Shown: positions 34,960 through 43,315 of the stretch, one piece after another
Numbering within the stretch: the first letter of the stretch is position 1
Layout: the number at the start of each line of letters is the position of its first letter
Source of the DNA: Larkinella punicea
Lineage (GTDB): Bacteria > Bacteroidota > Bacteroidia > Cytophagales > Spirosomataceae
Direction of reading: 5' to 3'
DNA: 64,000 bases
Assembly (NCBI RefSeq): GCF_003334855.1
Contig: NZ_QOWE01000028.1
Location: 59,721-123,720 of the forward strand
The notes under the pieces: generated by a model
Seen by the model: the letters and a program-made list of their open reading frames with translations, nothing else
Told to the model about the DNA's origin: nothing
Databases searched by the model: none
Position numbers and translations under genes: made by a program

Positions 34960-35209
34960 CAAATTTCAAACCCGATTTCAGGATGCTGGCTCAGTTTTCA
35001 AACGGTCTGAATAAAATAATCAGAAACTCCTTTTCCCGTGTAGCCGAAAAGGGATAATGAGCGCCCAAAAGGACTTGTCAAAAGAAGCCGAATGCGGGCC
35101 GCTGGTGGCCAAAGCCACCCCAAATCATAACAATTATCGAATTTCGGTAGTATTCATTTAAAGCGACACAACGAATGAGGAGCTTGATTTGAATAAAACC
35201 GGTAGCAGA

Positions 35210-37606
35210 ATGATTGGGAATAAAATCCACTCAATAGACCAATGCAGCATTAAAAACCGCCTGATTTTCAGTAGCCTGATAGCCGTCTTTCTACTTTTAA
35301 CATCTGCGCTGTATGCCCAGAAAACCGCCGAAAACAACGCGGTAGACAGCCTGCCCGTGATCTCCCAACCCGGTATTCCAGTCGATAGCATCATTGCCCG
35401 GCTTGAAAAAGGGCATACGGCCCTGAATGACATCAACAACCGCACCCGGCGGGGATTCAGCACCTGGCAAATCGAGAATAACCTACCGGAAGTTCAGTCG
35501 TACATCAAAACGATTCGGACCAATCTGACGCTGTACCAAAAGGTGCATGACATGAAAAACATGCTCATGTTTCAGGTGCTGCTCGAGGACATGCAAACGC
35601 AGCTCAAAGTCTGGCGGGAAACGCTTTCCGGGCATGAAAAACAGTTGTCGGGCATGAACGGGCAGTTGATTTCGCTGGCGCGGGATTCGGTGCTGGTTCT
35701 CCCCGCCGACAGTTCGTACCGGGCCTTGTATTTTAACTCGCTGAAAGAATTACGGCAACAGTGGATCGACGCGAGTGAATCGACCAATAAAAACCTGACC
35801 CGCATCAATAAACTTCAGGCCGCGGTTTCCGACGGTTTTTTCGAAACCGCCGAATTAACCAATGTCGTCAATGAGCGCATTCGGGAGTTTAATGTCAAAA
35901 TTACCGGCAAGGAAACCGATTTTATCTGGGCCATTCCCAAAAGCGAAGGTTCCGACGATCACCTGGATAATTTGATCAAGCGTTCTTACGAAGGACAGCG
36001 GGATATGCTGGCGTATTATTTTGATCGAAGTGCGGGCAACGGACTTTATATGTTGCTAATTGGATCGGCCTTTTTTGCCTGGATATTCCGGAGTTTTTCA
36101 ATTATTAAACGCCACGGAAAACAGCAGGAAGTTCAGAAAGAATTAAAAATTAAATACCTCCGCGCCATTCCCATTTTTCCGGTGCTGGTTGTCGTCTTTA
36201 ATTTAGCTCCTTTTTTCGATCTTCGCCCCCCGGCGGTTTACGTCGAACTGACGCAGTTTATTCTTTTATTGGCCCTTACCGGCTTGTTTTTCCGAAGCTG
36301 GCCCCGGCAGCTTTTCCTCAACTGGCTGGGCATTGTTACGCTCTATATTCTGGTCATTATCACCCGGACGTCGATCATCGATCCGGGCATCACCTTCCGG
36401 CTTTGGCTCCTGGTTCTCAACGCCATATCGGTCGTCTTCGGGTTTCTGTTTCTGTTCCGAATCCGCAAAACATTATCGCTTACCGGTTTTATCAAACAGG
36501 TTTCCATTCTGTATATTATCCTGAATATACTGGCCATATTCTGCAACATTTTTGGACGAATGAGTTTGGCGAAAATATTCTCTACAGCCGCCATTTATGG
36601 GTTGACGCAGGCCGTTGGCCTTTTTACACTGATTCAGATTATCAACGAAGCCTTTGCGCTTCAGGTCATGCGTGGAAAACTCACCGAAGGCATTGCCGCC
36701 CGGTTTAATTACGCCAAACTGGAAATCGGGTTGCACCGCATGATGAGCGCCCTTGCCGTGGTCGCCTGGCTGATCATTTTCACCAATAATCTCTACATCT
36801 ACAATGCAGTTTATCAGTTCCTTGCCCATTTTTTAGGAACGGAGCGAAGCGTTGGCAGCACGAGCTTTACGTGGGGAAACATCGTGTTGTTTTTTCTGGT
36901 ACTTTACCTTTCCGGTGCGCTGCGGAAATACATCGGGTATTTTTTCGGGGAAACCGACGACGAAATCGGCGGAAACATCAGCAATGCCGATTCGCGGCTG
37001 GTGATGATCCGGCTTTTCATGCTCATCGGCGGTTTTCTGTTCGCCATTCTGGCTTCCGGCATCGGGCTGGACAAGGTAACGGTGATCGTCGGTGCGTTGG
37101 GTGTCGGGATCGGTTTGGGGCTTCAGAACATTGTCAACAACCTGGTTTCCGGTATCATCCTGATCTTCGATAAACCGTTCCAGATCGGTGATTTTATTGA
37201 GATTACCAACAAAAAAGGACGCGTGAAAACCATCGGGATTCGCTCCAGCCGCCTGCTGACGACAGAAGGTTCTGAAGTGATCATTCCCAACGGCGATCTG
37301 CTGTCGGGGCAGGTTATCAACTGGACGATCAATCACAAAGCCAAACGAATCGAGCTGACGATTAAAGCCGATGCGGAACACGAGTTAAGCACGCTGAAAG
37401 CATTGATTAAAGAAGAAATAACGAAACATCCGAACGCCGTTAAACGCCAGCAACCCGAAATTTTATTGTCCACGATCACGAACGATGCCATCGAGTTAAA
37501 AGTGCGGGTCTGGATCAATTCGGTCAACAAAGAAGATCAGTTTCGGAGTGAAATTTTGTTGAATCTGTACCGGCGGTTTAAAGAAGCGGGGATTAAGATG
37601 ATGTAA
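35210..37606 (+). CDS. MscS family mechanosensitive channel
   Basis: About 798 residues. Signal peptide (LIFSSLIAVFLLLTSALYAQ), a helical periplasmic region at about 30-270, around ten TM helices to residue 600, then the MscS core: the pore-lining Gly/Ala-rich helix TVIVGALGVGIGLGLQNIVN and the beta domain (FQIGDFIEI, SEVIIPNGDLLSGQVINWT), ending in a C-terminal domain of about 80 residues. Members of this large-MscS type relieve osmotic downshift. An ATG at 35210 is chosen; a TTG at 35189 is in frame. Confidence 0.9.
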   Translation: MIGNKIHSIDQCSIKNRLIFSSLIAVFLLLTSALYAQKTAENNAVDSLPVISQPGIPVDSIIARLEKGHTALNDINNRTRRGFSTWQIENNLPEVQSYIKTIRTNLTLYQKVHDMKNMLMFQVLLEDMQTQLKVWRETLSGHEKQLSGMNGQLISLARDSVLVLPADSSYRALYFNSLKELRQQWIDASESTNKNLTRINKLQAAVSDGFFETAELTNVVNERIREFNVKITGKETDFIWAIPKSEGSDDHLDNLIKRSYEGQRDMLAYYFDRSAGNGLYMLLIGSAFFAWIFRSFSIIKRHGKQQEVQKELKIKYLRAIPIFPVLVVVFNLAPFFDLRPPAVYVELTQFILLLALTGLFFRSWPRQLFLNWLGIVTLYILVIITRTSIIDPGITFRLWLLVLNAISVVFGFLFLFRIRKTLSLTGFIKQVSILYIILNILAIFCNIFGRMSLAKIFSTAAIYGLTQAVGLFTLIQIINEAFALQVMRGKLTEGIAARFNYAKLEIGLHRMMSALAVVAWLIIFTNNLYIYNAVYQFLAHFLGTERSVGSTSFTWGNIVLFFLVLYLSGALRKYIGYFFGETDDEIGGNISNADSRLVMIRLFMLIGGFLFAILASGIGLDKVTVIVGALGVGIGLGLQNIVNNLVSGIILIFDKPFQIGDFIEITNKKGRVKTIGIRSSRLLTTEGSEVIIPNGDLLSGQVINWTINHKAKRIELTIKADAEHELSTLKALIKEEITKHPNAVKRQQPEILLSTITNDAIELKVRVWINSVNKEDQFRSEILLNLYRRFKEAGIKMM

Positions 37607-37612
37607 CGTTGA

Positions 37613-37647
37613 CAGGAACGCGGATTGTACGGATTAGGACGATTTAG
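37613..37647. repeat. Single arm of the CGGATT palindrome family
   Basis: GGAACGCGGATTGTACGGAT (37615-37634) and the bases after it resemble one arm of the palindrome at 52216-52309. The partner arm is absent; a permease remnant follows instead, which suggests a deletion or insertion junction. Confidence 0.55.
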
Positions 37648-37654
37648 TATTCTG

Positions 37655-37798
37655 TCACTCACTCCGTAAACCCTTCATCGAATTCATCAACGCGGCTTTG
37701 ATGCTCTGGAAGCTCACGGTCAGCAGCGTGATTGCCAACGCGCCCGCGACCGATGCAGCCGAAATCTACTGGTAGAGCCGGAAATAATCGTGGTCTTC
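37655..37798 (-). pseudogene. C-terminal remnant of an FtsX-type permease
   Basis: Read on the minus strand, the last 30 codons give LAITLLTVSFQSIKAALMNS and then KGLRSE-stop, which aligns to the ends of the three intact permeases (LLTVSFQSIKAALMNPVKS and LRSE). Upstream, a tryptophan codon of the intact genes has become TAG, and similarity fades by about 37798. It is thus a decayed fourth copy, cut off at the edge of the restriction-modification module. Confidence 0.85.
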
Positions 37799-37856
37799 AG
37801 AGTTTGATTTCACCGCTAATCTTAGCAGCTTTACACCCATTTATACCACGTTTACA

Positions 37857-40091
37857 ATGGATGTGATTCAGGAAGGTCTAGCTAAAAAATACATTAAATT
37901 CGATTCCGAGGAGCGTAAATACATTACCTACGTTATTCCTGATGTAAAAAAATCGTTTACAAACCCGGAAGAAAAAGTTCGGGCCGAAACCTACCTTCAA
38001 CTGATCCTTCAATACGAGTACAAACCCCAGCATATCGATGTTGAGGTTACGGTTCCGGCTCGTATTCCATCTATCCACGCCGATCTTGTCGTCTATAAAG
38101 ATGACGCAAGGAAATCGCCCTACATCGTGGTCGAGTGTAAAAAAGAAACGGTTTCTGAAGCCGAATTTGTTCAGGCTATTGAACAGGGATTCGGCTACAC
38201 CCACTCCTTACGGGGTGATTATCTTTGGGTTACGTCAGGACTAAAATCGAAATATTACGATGTTGGTAATTTCCCGGCGGGAGAACGCATTGATAACATC
38301 ATTGCGGCTATTCCCCGCTTCGGACAAAGTAAACTCAGCCGGGCAAAATACTACAAACGGGCCGTCGATGAAGATGGGCGACCCGCGTTTGATCTGGAAA
38401 TCGTTGCCCAGGATGAACTGACGCGCGTATTCTCACAAGCCCACCAGGCCCTTTGGGCGGGTGGCAAACGCAATCCTTCAGAAGCATTTGATGAACTCGA
38501 CAAACTTATTTTTTGCAAACTGTGGGATGAAAAAAGGGCTCGCAAGAAAGGAGAACCGTACGATTTTCAGGAATTTACCAAAGAAGATCCAGATTTTCTA
38601 CTCAAGCGGGTACGGGCCATCTATGAGGAAGGCCGGTTAAAAGACCCTGAAGTGTTTCGGGAGCCAATTCGGCTAACCGCGTCTGAACTCCGCACCATTG
38701 TGGGTTACCTGGCGAAGCTCAACATCGGCGATACCGACCTGGACAGCAAAGGCCGGGCGTTTGAAACCTTCCTGGGTTCTTTTTTCCGGGGTGACTTCGG
38801 GCAGTATTTTACGCCCCGCGAAGTGGTCGATTTTATTGTAAAAGTGCTGCCCATCCGCAATGAATCGCGGGTGCTCGACACGAGTTGTGGAAGTGGGGGT
38901 TTCCTGCTCTACGCGCTGGACAAAGTGCGCGCACAAGCCAACCACATGGCTGAGGAAGGATACTTTAAAAAAGAGAGTGTACAGCATTACAACCATTGGC
39001 ACGATTTCGCCGAGAAGAACCTATACGGCATCGAGATTTCGGAGAGCATTGCCCGAACGGCCAAAATGAATATGATCATCCACGACGACGGCCACACCAA
39101 CGTCATTAGTTTCGACGGCTTACAGTCGGACCAGGAAATCATCGGAAAAACCGGTAACAAAGGATTCAAATACAACAGTTTCGACTACATCATTACCAAC
39201 CCACCTTTTGGTTCCTCTGTAAAACAGACTGAACAGGCTTATTTGAAAAACTACCGGCTGGGTATTAAAGACGTGAGCTGGATCGACCGCAAGCAGAAAA
39301 ACATCAGTCAGTTGGGTCCGCGCGACAGCCAAAGTACCGAGGTGCTGTTTATCGAACAATGCTGGCGGTTTTTGAAACCGGGTGGCAGGCTGGCTGTGGT
39401 GGTGCCCGATGGCGTACTGACCAACAGCAGCGCGCAGTATGTACGCGACTGGATGGAGGAACATTACCGCATTGTGGCCGTGATCTCGCTGCCACAGGAT
39501 GCGTTCAAAGCCACCGACGCCGGCGTAAAAAGCTCGGTATTGTTCCTACAAAAACTAACCGAAAAGCAAACCGAACACATTCAGCACGCCAAGCAAAAAC
39601 TACAAAACCGCCTTTGGGAGAAGCCGGACTACAGCCAGGCCATTGCAAAACTGGAAGCCGAGCGCGACCGCATCATGAAAAACCATCAGGGATTCGACGC
39701 GTCGCTCATTAACTGGGAGAGCGAAGAAAACCTGAAGAATCTGAAAGGACAAGCCATTGATCCCGGTTTATTTGACAAAGCCAAACAGCCGCTTGGCGGT
39801 CCAAACCGCAAACTCATCGAAAAAACGGAGGAATACCGGGCCTGGAAAGCGGAGATCACGAAAGAACACAGCGAACGCATTACAGAACTGAAAGAAAACC
39901 TTCAGGACGAATACCAGGCCGAACTCGCGCGCGACGTTGCCAACTATCCCATTTTCATGGCCATCGCCGAGCAGATCGGCTACGACGCCACGGGCCGCAA
40001 AACCGGAGTGAACGAACTCGATACCATTGCGGAGGAGCTTAAAGGGTTTATTGCTGACATCGACAGCGGGCGAGACCGTTTTTTCGCCTAA
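37857..40091 (+). CDS. Restriction nuclease-N6-adenine methylase fusion (type I/IIB-like RM subunit)
   Basis: 744 residues. N-terminal PD-(D/E)xK nuclease-like domain of the HsdR N-terminus type: Asp76 in ADLVVY, Glu93 and Lys95 in VVECKK, and a QxxxY motif in EQGFGYT. Then an HsdM-type methylase with motif I DTSCGSGGF (from about residue 341) and motif IV NPPF at 448-451, and a coiled C-terminus of about 200 residues. No separate HsdR with helicase is present, so cleavage and methylation are probably both in this chain, as in BcgI-like systems (RM subunit plus S subunit). It recognises DNA through the downstream HsdS. It sits next to the permease remnant, an insertion-like setting. Confidence 0.85.
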   Translation: MDVIQEGLAKKYIKFDSEERKYITYVIPDVKKSFTNPEEKVRAETYLQLILQYEYKPQHIDVEVTVPARIPSIHADLVVYKDDARKSPYIVVECKKETVSEAEFVQAIEQGFGYTHSLRGDYLWVTSGLKSKYYDVGNFPAGERIDNIIAAIPRFGQSKLSRAKYYKRAVDEDGRPAFDLEIVAQDELTRVFSQAHQALWAGGKRNPSEAFDELDKLIFCKLWDEKRARKKGEPYDFQEFTKEDPDFLLKRVRAIYEEGRLKDPEVFREPIRLTASELRTIVGYLAKLNIGDTDLDSKGRAFETFLGSFFRGDFGQYFTPREVVDFIVKVLPIRNESRVLDTSCGSGGFLLYALDKVRAQANHMAEEGYFKKESVQHYNHWHDFAEKNLYGIEISESIARTAKMNMIIHDDGHTNVISFDGLQSDQEIIGKTGNKGFKYNSFDYIITNPPFGSSVKQTEQAYLKNYRLGIKDVSWIDRKQKNISQLGPRDSQSTEVLFIEQCWRFLKPGGRLAVVVPDGVLTNSSAQYVRDWMEEHYRIVAVISLPQDAFKATDAGVKSSVLFLQKLTEKQTEHIQHAKQKLQNRLWEKPDYSQAIAKLEAERDRIMKNHQGFDASLINWESEENLKNLKGQAIDPGLFDKAKQPLGGPNRKLIEKTEEYRAWKAEITKEHSERITELKENLQDEYQAELARDVANYPIFMAIAEQIGYDATGRKTGVNELDTIAEELKGFIADIDSGRDRFFA

Positions 40092-40238
40092 GCCCCGGTT
40101 TAGACGAAAACAAACTGTTTTTGTTGAATCGGGGCGAATTGGTGGGGCGTTGGGACCTATTATATCCCTGAACTAGTTGCTTTAGAGAAAAAAGTTTGGG
40201 CAAGGGGCGCAGTACCTCTTAGACATTTTATCCGGCGT

Positions 40239-41489
40239 ATGGCAAGCGGTGCCACACCTGCAAAGGCAGAAGAGGAAAAGTTTTATTCGACAAAAGCGAC
40301 TGGAGGAATACCATTTATTCGCGTTCAAAATTTAAAAGAAACCTCCGAATTAGTTACTGATGAACTGAAATACATCAATGATTTTACACATACTGAATAT
40401 TTGAAGCGTAGTCAGGTAAGCGGTGGCGATTTGTTGACAAAAATTACGGGCGTAGGGCGTATGGCTGTTTCGGCAGTTGCTCCCACTAACTTTAGTGGTA
40501 ATATTAACCAGCATATTGTTGTCTCAAAAACGGAAAACTATAGAACCAGTGAGATATTAGCTGCTTACTTAAATTCGGATGTAGGAGAAAAACTAGCTTC
40601 GCGCCGATCAACGGGAGGCACACGCCCTGCCTTAGATTATCCTGCATTACGATCGATACCAATAGTTTTTGATCCTATTATTGTTGATGTATTAACAAAG
40701 GCTGTTATCCAAAAACGCCAACAGGAAACCCAAGCGCAAATTTTACTCGACAGCATTGACGAGTATTTATTGAGCGAGTTAGGCATCAAGTTGCCCCCGG
40801 ACCTGGATAATACCACCGAAAACCGGATGTTCAAAACGTCGTGGCGGCAGTTATCAGGTGGGCGGTATGATCCGACTTTCCAGAAAGTAATTACTGAATT
40901 CAAAGGGTCTAAATATCCGTCCAGACGACTTCGCGATTTTGCTCAAATTAATCCAGCTACTAAATTCAAAGGGTTGCAAGATGCCGATGAGGTGACATTT
41001 ATACCCATGGAAAACGTTAGCGAAGATGGCTCTATAGATACATCATTAAATCGTATAGCTGCTGACAGTAAAGGGTACACTACATTCGCTGAAAATGATC
41101 TTTTAGTAGCCAAAATTACTCCTTGTATGGAGAACGGCAAAACGGGCGTAGCTCGCAATTTGACGAACCAATTTGGCTATGGCTCTACTGAATTCCATGT
41201 TTTTAGGCCAAAATCCGATAATCTTAATATAGATTATCTTCATGCCTTCTTTCATGCTAATTTTTTCCGTCAAAACGCAAAATTGACTTTTGGCGGATCG
41301 GCAGGCCATCAACGGGTCCCTCCTGAATTCTTCAAAAAAATGTATATCCCCTTGCCCCCTACTCCTGTACAAATCAAAATTGTACAAGAAATAACAACCA
41401 GGCAGCAGCAAGCGCAATCCCTCCGTCAACAAGCGCAACACGATTTTACCGCAGCGAAACGGGAAATTGAACGATTGATTTTAGGCTAA
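40239..41489 (+). CDS. hsdS: HsdS specificity subunit, 5' end frameshifted
   Basis: 416 residues from the first ATG, with two target-recognition domains (about 1-150 and 225-395) and conserved helices. It starts abnormally far into the first domain. Reading upstream in the same frame gives 27 further codons with no start codon back to TAT at 40158. The sequence before that continues the protein in another frame (LLNRGELVGRWD), as if one C had been added near 40157 (GAC-C-TAT). The joined RWD-YYIPELVAL matches the internal half (LSGGRYDPTFQKVI), where the same motif opens the second domain. So the intact protein should begin near 40121, and this copy is a frameshift mutant or carries a sequence error. 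The gene is more A+T-rich than its neighbours. Confidence 0.8.
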   Translation: MASGATPAKAEEEKFYSTKATGGIPFIRVQNLKETSELVTDELKYINDFTHTEYLKRSQVSGGDLLTKITGVGRMAVSAVAPTNFSGNINQHIVVSKTENYRTSEILAAYLNSDVGEKLASRRSTGGTRPALDYPALRSIPIVFDPIIVDVLTKAVIQKRQQETQAQILLDSIDEYLLSELGIKLPPDLDNTTENRMFKTSWRQLSGGRYDPTFQKVITEFKGSKYPSRRLRDFAQINPATKFKGLQDADEVTFIPMENVSEDGSIDTSLNRIAADSKGYTTFAENDLLVAKITPCMENGKTGVARNLTNQFGYGSTEFHVFRPKSDNLNIDYLHAFFHANFFRQNAKLTFGGSAGHQRVPPEFFKKMYIPLPPTPVQIKIVQEITTRQQQAQSLRQQAQHDFTAAKREIERLILG

Positions 41490-41638
41490 TCCAATTTTGT
41501 TACAATATCAAAATACAGACACTTTTTTTTCTTAAGTGTAACAATGAACAAGAGCATATTTTTATTTTTTTAGCTTACAGACAAACAGTTATCCCGAAAG
41601 GACTGTTTTTAGAAGGCAGGTAATACCACAAAAAGTAT

Positions 41639-41646
41639 TATCTTTG
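41639..41646 (+). promoter_or_regulatory. -7 box of the XRE gene
   Basis: TATCTTTG, an exact match to the Bacteroidota TAnnTTTG box, 31 bases before the ATG. No good -33 TTTG is seen. The 187-base gap upstream (41490-41676) is A+T-rich and otherwise empty. Confidence 0.5.
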
Positions 41647-41676
41647 TAACAGTCTTCCCAACCTCATCTTTACGCT

Positions 41677-42027
41677 ATGAACACCCAACACGAAACGGTC
41701 GGCCAGAATATCCGGCAGTTTCGCGAGCGGCTGGGTTTTACGCAGGCCAGCGTAGCCGATTACCTGGGCATTGCCCGTGAGCAAATCAGCTACTACGAAA
41801 CCGGTACCCGACCCGTCTCGACCGACCACCTCCAGAAACTGGCCGACCTGTTCGGCATCGATGCTTATGACCTATTAGAAGCGGATAGTGTCCAACAGCA
41901 AATCAACGTAGCCCTGGCTTTCCGGGCCGAGGAACTTACCGTGCAGGATTTGGTGAGCATCGCCCAGTTCCGGCGCGTTGTGAACAATTACCTAAAAATG
42001 CAGCATGTTCTGGCCCATGAAGCGTAA
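41677..42027 (+). CDS. XRE family transcriptional regulator
   Basis: 116 residues with an N-terminal Cro/CI helix-turn-helix (IRQFRERLGFTQASVADYLG, then REQISYYETG) and a helical C-terminus. It overlaps the following ImmA/IrrE gene by 11 bases. XRE-ImmA pairs are standard in phages, integrative elements and toxin-antitoxin-like modules, where the protease cleaves the repressor. It probably autoregulates this three-gene operon. Confidence 0.88.
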   Translation: MNTQHETVGQNIRQFRERLGFTQASVADYLGIAREQISYYETGTRPVSTDHLQKLADLFGIDAYDLLEADSVQQQINVALAFRAEELTVQDLVSIAQFRRVVNNYLKMQHVLAHEA

Positions 42028-42751
42028 GCACAACAGCACACAACTCCTGCTGGAAAAGCGAGCCAGCGAATTTCGACAGGCTCACGGCCTAAACGACCGT
42101 GAGCCTATTCGCCTGAAAAGTCTGTTACAAAAACTGAACGTACAAACGTTGTTCAAACCCTTAAGTGATCAGTTCTGTGGTATGGCGATTAAATCGGGCC
42201 AGCATCGTTTTATGCTGGTTAACACCAATCAATCGCTGGGGCGTCAACACTTTACCATCTGCCACGAACTCTATCATTTATTTATCCAGGCAGATTTCAC
42301 TTTCCAAGTTTGCATACCGGGGCAGTTTGATTATAAAAACCCTGAAGAATACAAAGCAGACTGGTTTGCCGCCTACCTGCTTATTCCACGCGATGGCGTG
42401 CTGTCGCAGATCAACAATCTGGATGAGTTGGATCAAAATCAGATTAAGCTGAGCACGATACTAACCATTGAGCAGTATTTTTCCTGTTCACGCCAAGCAT
42501 TATTACGTCGATTGGAAGACATGGAACTGATTGACCGGGCGTATGGCGAATCACTCAAACAGGACGTTAAACGGTCGGCTACGTTGTTTGGATTCACGAC
42601 TGAACTATACGAATCGGGTAATGAAGGGCAGCACATTGGCGATTATGGAACGAAAGCCAAGCAATTATTCGATTCAGAGAAAATTTCAGAAAGTCACTAC
42701 TACGCCCTTTTAAAAGACTTAGGCGTCGATATAAATGCGCTACAAGTCTGA
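42017..42751 (+). CDS. ImmA/IrrE family metallo-endopeptidase
   Basis: About 244 residues with the zinc motif HELYH (from residue 83) in FTICHELYHLFIQ and a downstream EYKADWFAAYLLIP stretch that supplies the third ligand, as in COG2856. Expected to cleave the upstream XRE regulator under stress or on a signal. Start 42017 (MKRKHN) preferred over 42005. Overlaps the XRE gene and is followed after 11 bases by a PIN-like gene. Confidence 0.88.
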   Translation: MKRKHNSTQLLLEKRASEFRQAHGLNDREPIRLKSLLQKLNVQTLFKPLSDQFCGMAIKSGQHRFMLVNTNQSLGRQHFTICHELYHLFIQADFTFQVCIPGQFDYKNPEEYKADWFAAYLLIPRDGVLSQINNLDELDQNQIKLSTILTIEQYFSCSRQALLRRLEDMELIDRAYGESLKQDVKRSATLFGFTTELYESGNEGQHIGDYGTKAKQLFDSEKISESHYYALLKDLGVDINALQV

Positions 42752-42762
42752 TTTGACCGATA

Positions 42763-43299
42763 ATGAGTAAGATTATCCTGCTGGACGCGGACGTCGTTTC
42801 CCACTTCATATACGCCGGTGAGATTCTCACCTTACCTCAAGTATTCAAGCCCATTCCAATTCGCATACTGGACAAGGTTTACGATGAGTTGGAGCAATGG
42901 CGCGAAAAGAAGACACAGGTGGATAACCTGGTTAACATGAAATTGCTGGAAATCATGCCTTTCCCAGACGATAATCCTGCCATCGTCCGGGAATTTTTGC
43001 ATATTCAGAAAATGCTGTTTAAAGGCAAAGGTGAAAGTGCCTGTATGGCCGTTGCTCAGTATACGAAAGATATTCTGGCCAGTAGCAACCTAAAAGACAT
43101 CAAACGATACTGCGATCTACACAAAATTATCTACTTGACTACGATGGATTTTTTGTGCCATGCCCGATCAACGGGCCTATTTGATGAAAACCGTTGCGAT
43201 GCCTTTATCCAATCCGTTCGTAGCAAGGGACAAAAGTTGCCCGTTGAAAAAATGAGTGCTTTTACTTGCCGCGATTTATCGGCTATCGAAATTCCGTAA
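42763..43299 (+). CDS. PIN-like domain protein (putative toxin or effector)
   Basis: 178 residues. N-terminal strand IILLDADVVSHFI with acidic residues typical of PIN nucleases, a Glu in VYDELEQW, a second acidic site in KGKGESACMAVAQY, and SSNLKDIKRYC as the next core strand and helix. These positions suit a PIN RNase fold, though no exact match is claimed. It follows XRE and ImmA/IrrE on the same strand with tight spacing, so a three-part toxin-antitoxin or signal-triggered module is possible. It converges on the first FtsX permease with a 16-base gap. Confidence 0.65.
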   Translation: MSKIILLDADVVSHFIYAGEILTLPQVFKPIPIRILDKVYDELEQWREKKTQVDNLVNMKLLEIMPFPDDNPAIVREFLHIQKMLFKGKGESACMAVAQYTKDILASSNLKDIKRYCDLHKIIYLTTMDFLCHARSTGLFDENRCDAFIQSVRSKGQKLPVEKMSAFTCRDLSAIEIP

Positions 43300-43315
43300 T
43301 ACAATCCGTCTCTGC

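Noticed and set aside
40239..41489. Intact HsdS starting at 40239
   Set aside because: The homologous N-terminal motif lies upstream in two frames, so the 40239 start gives a truncated first domain.
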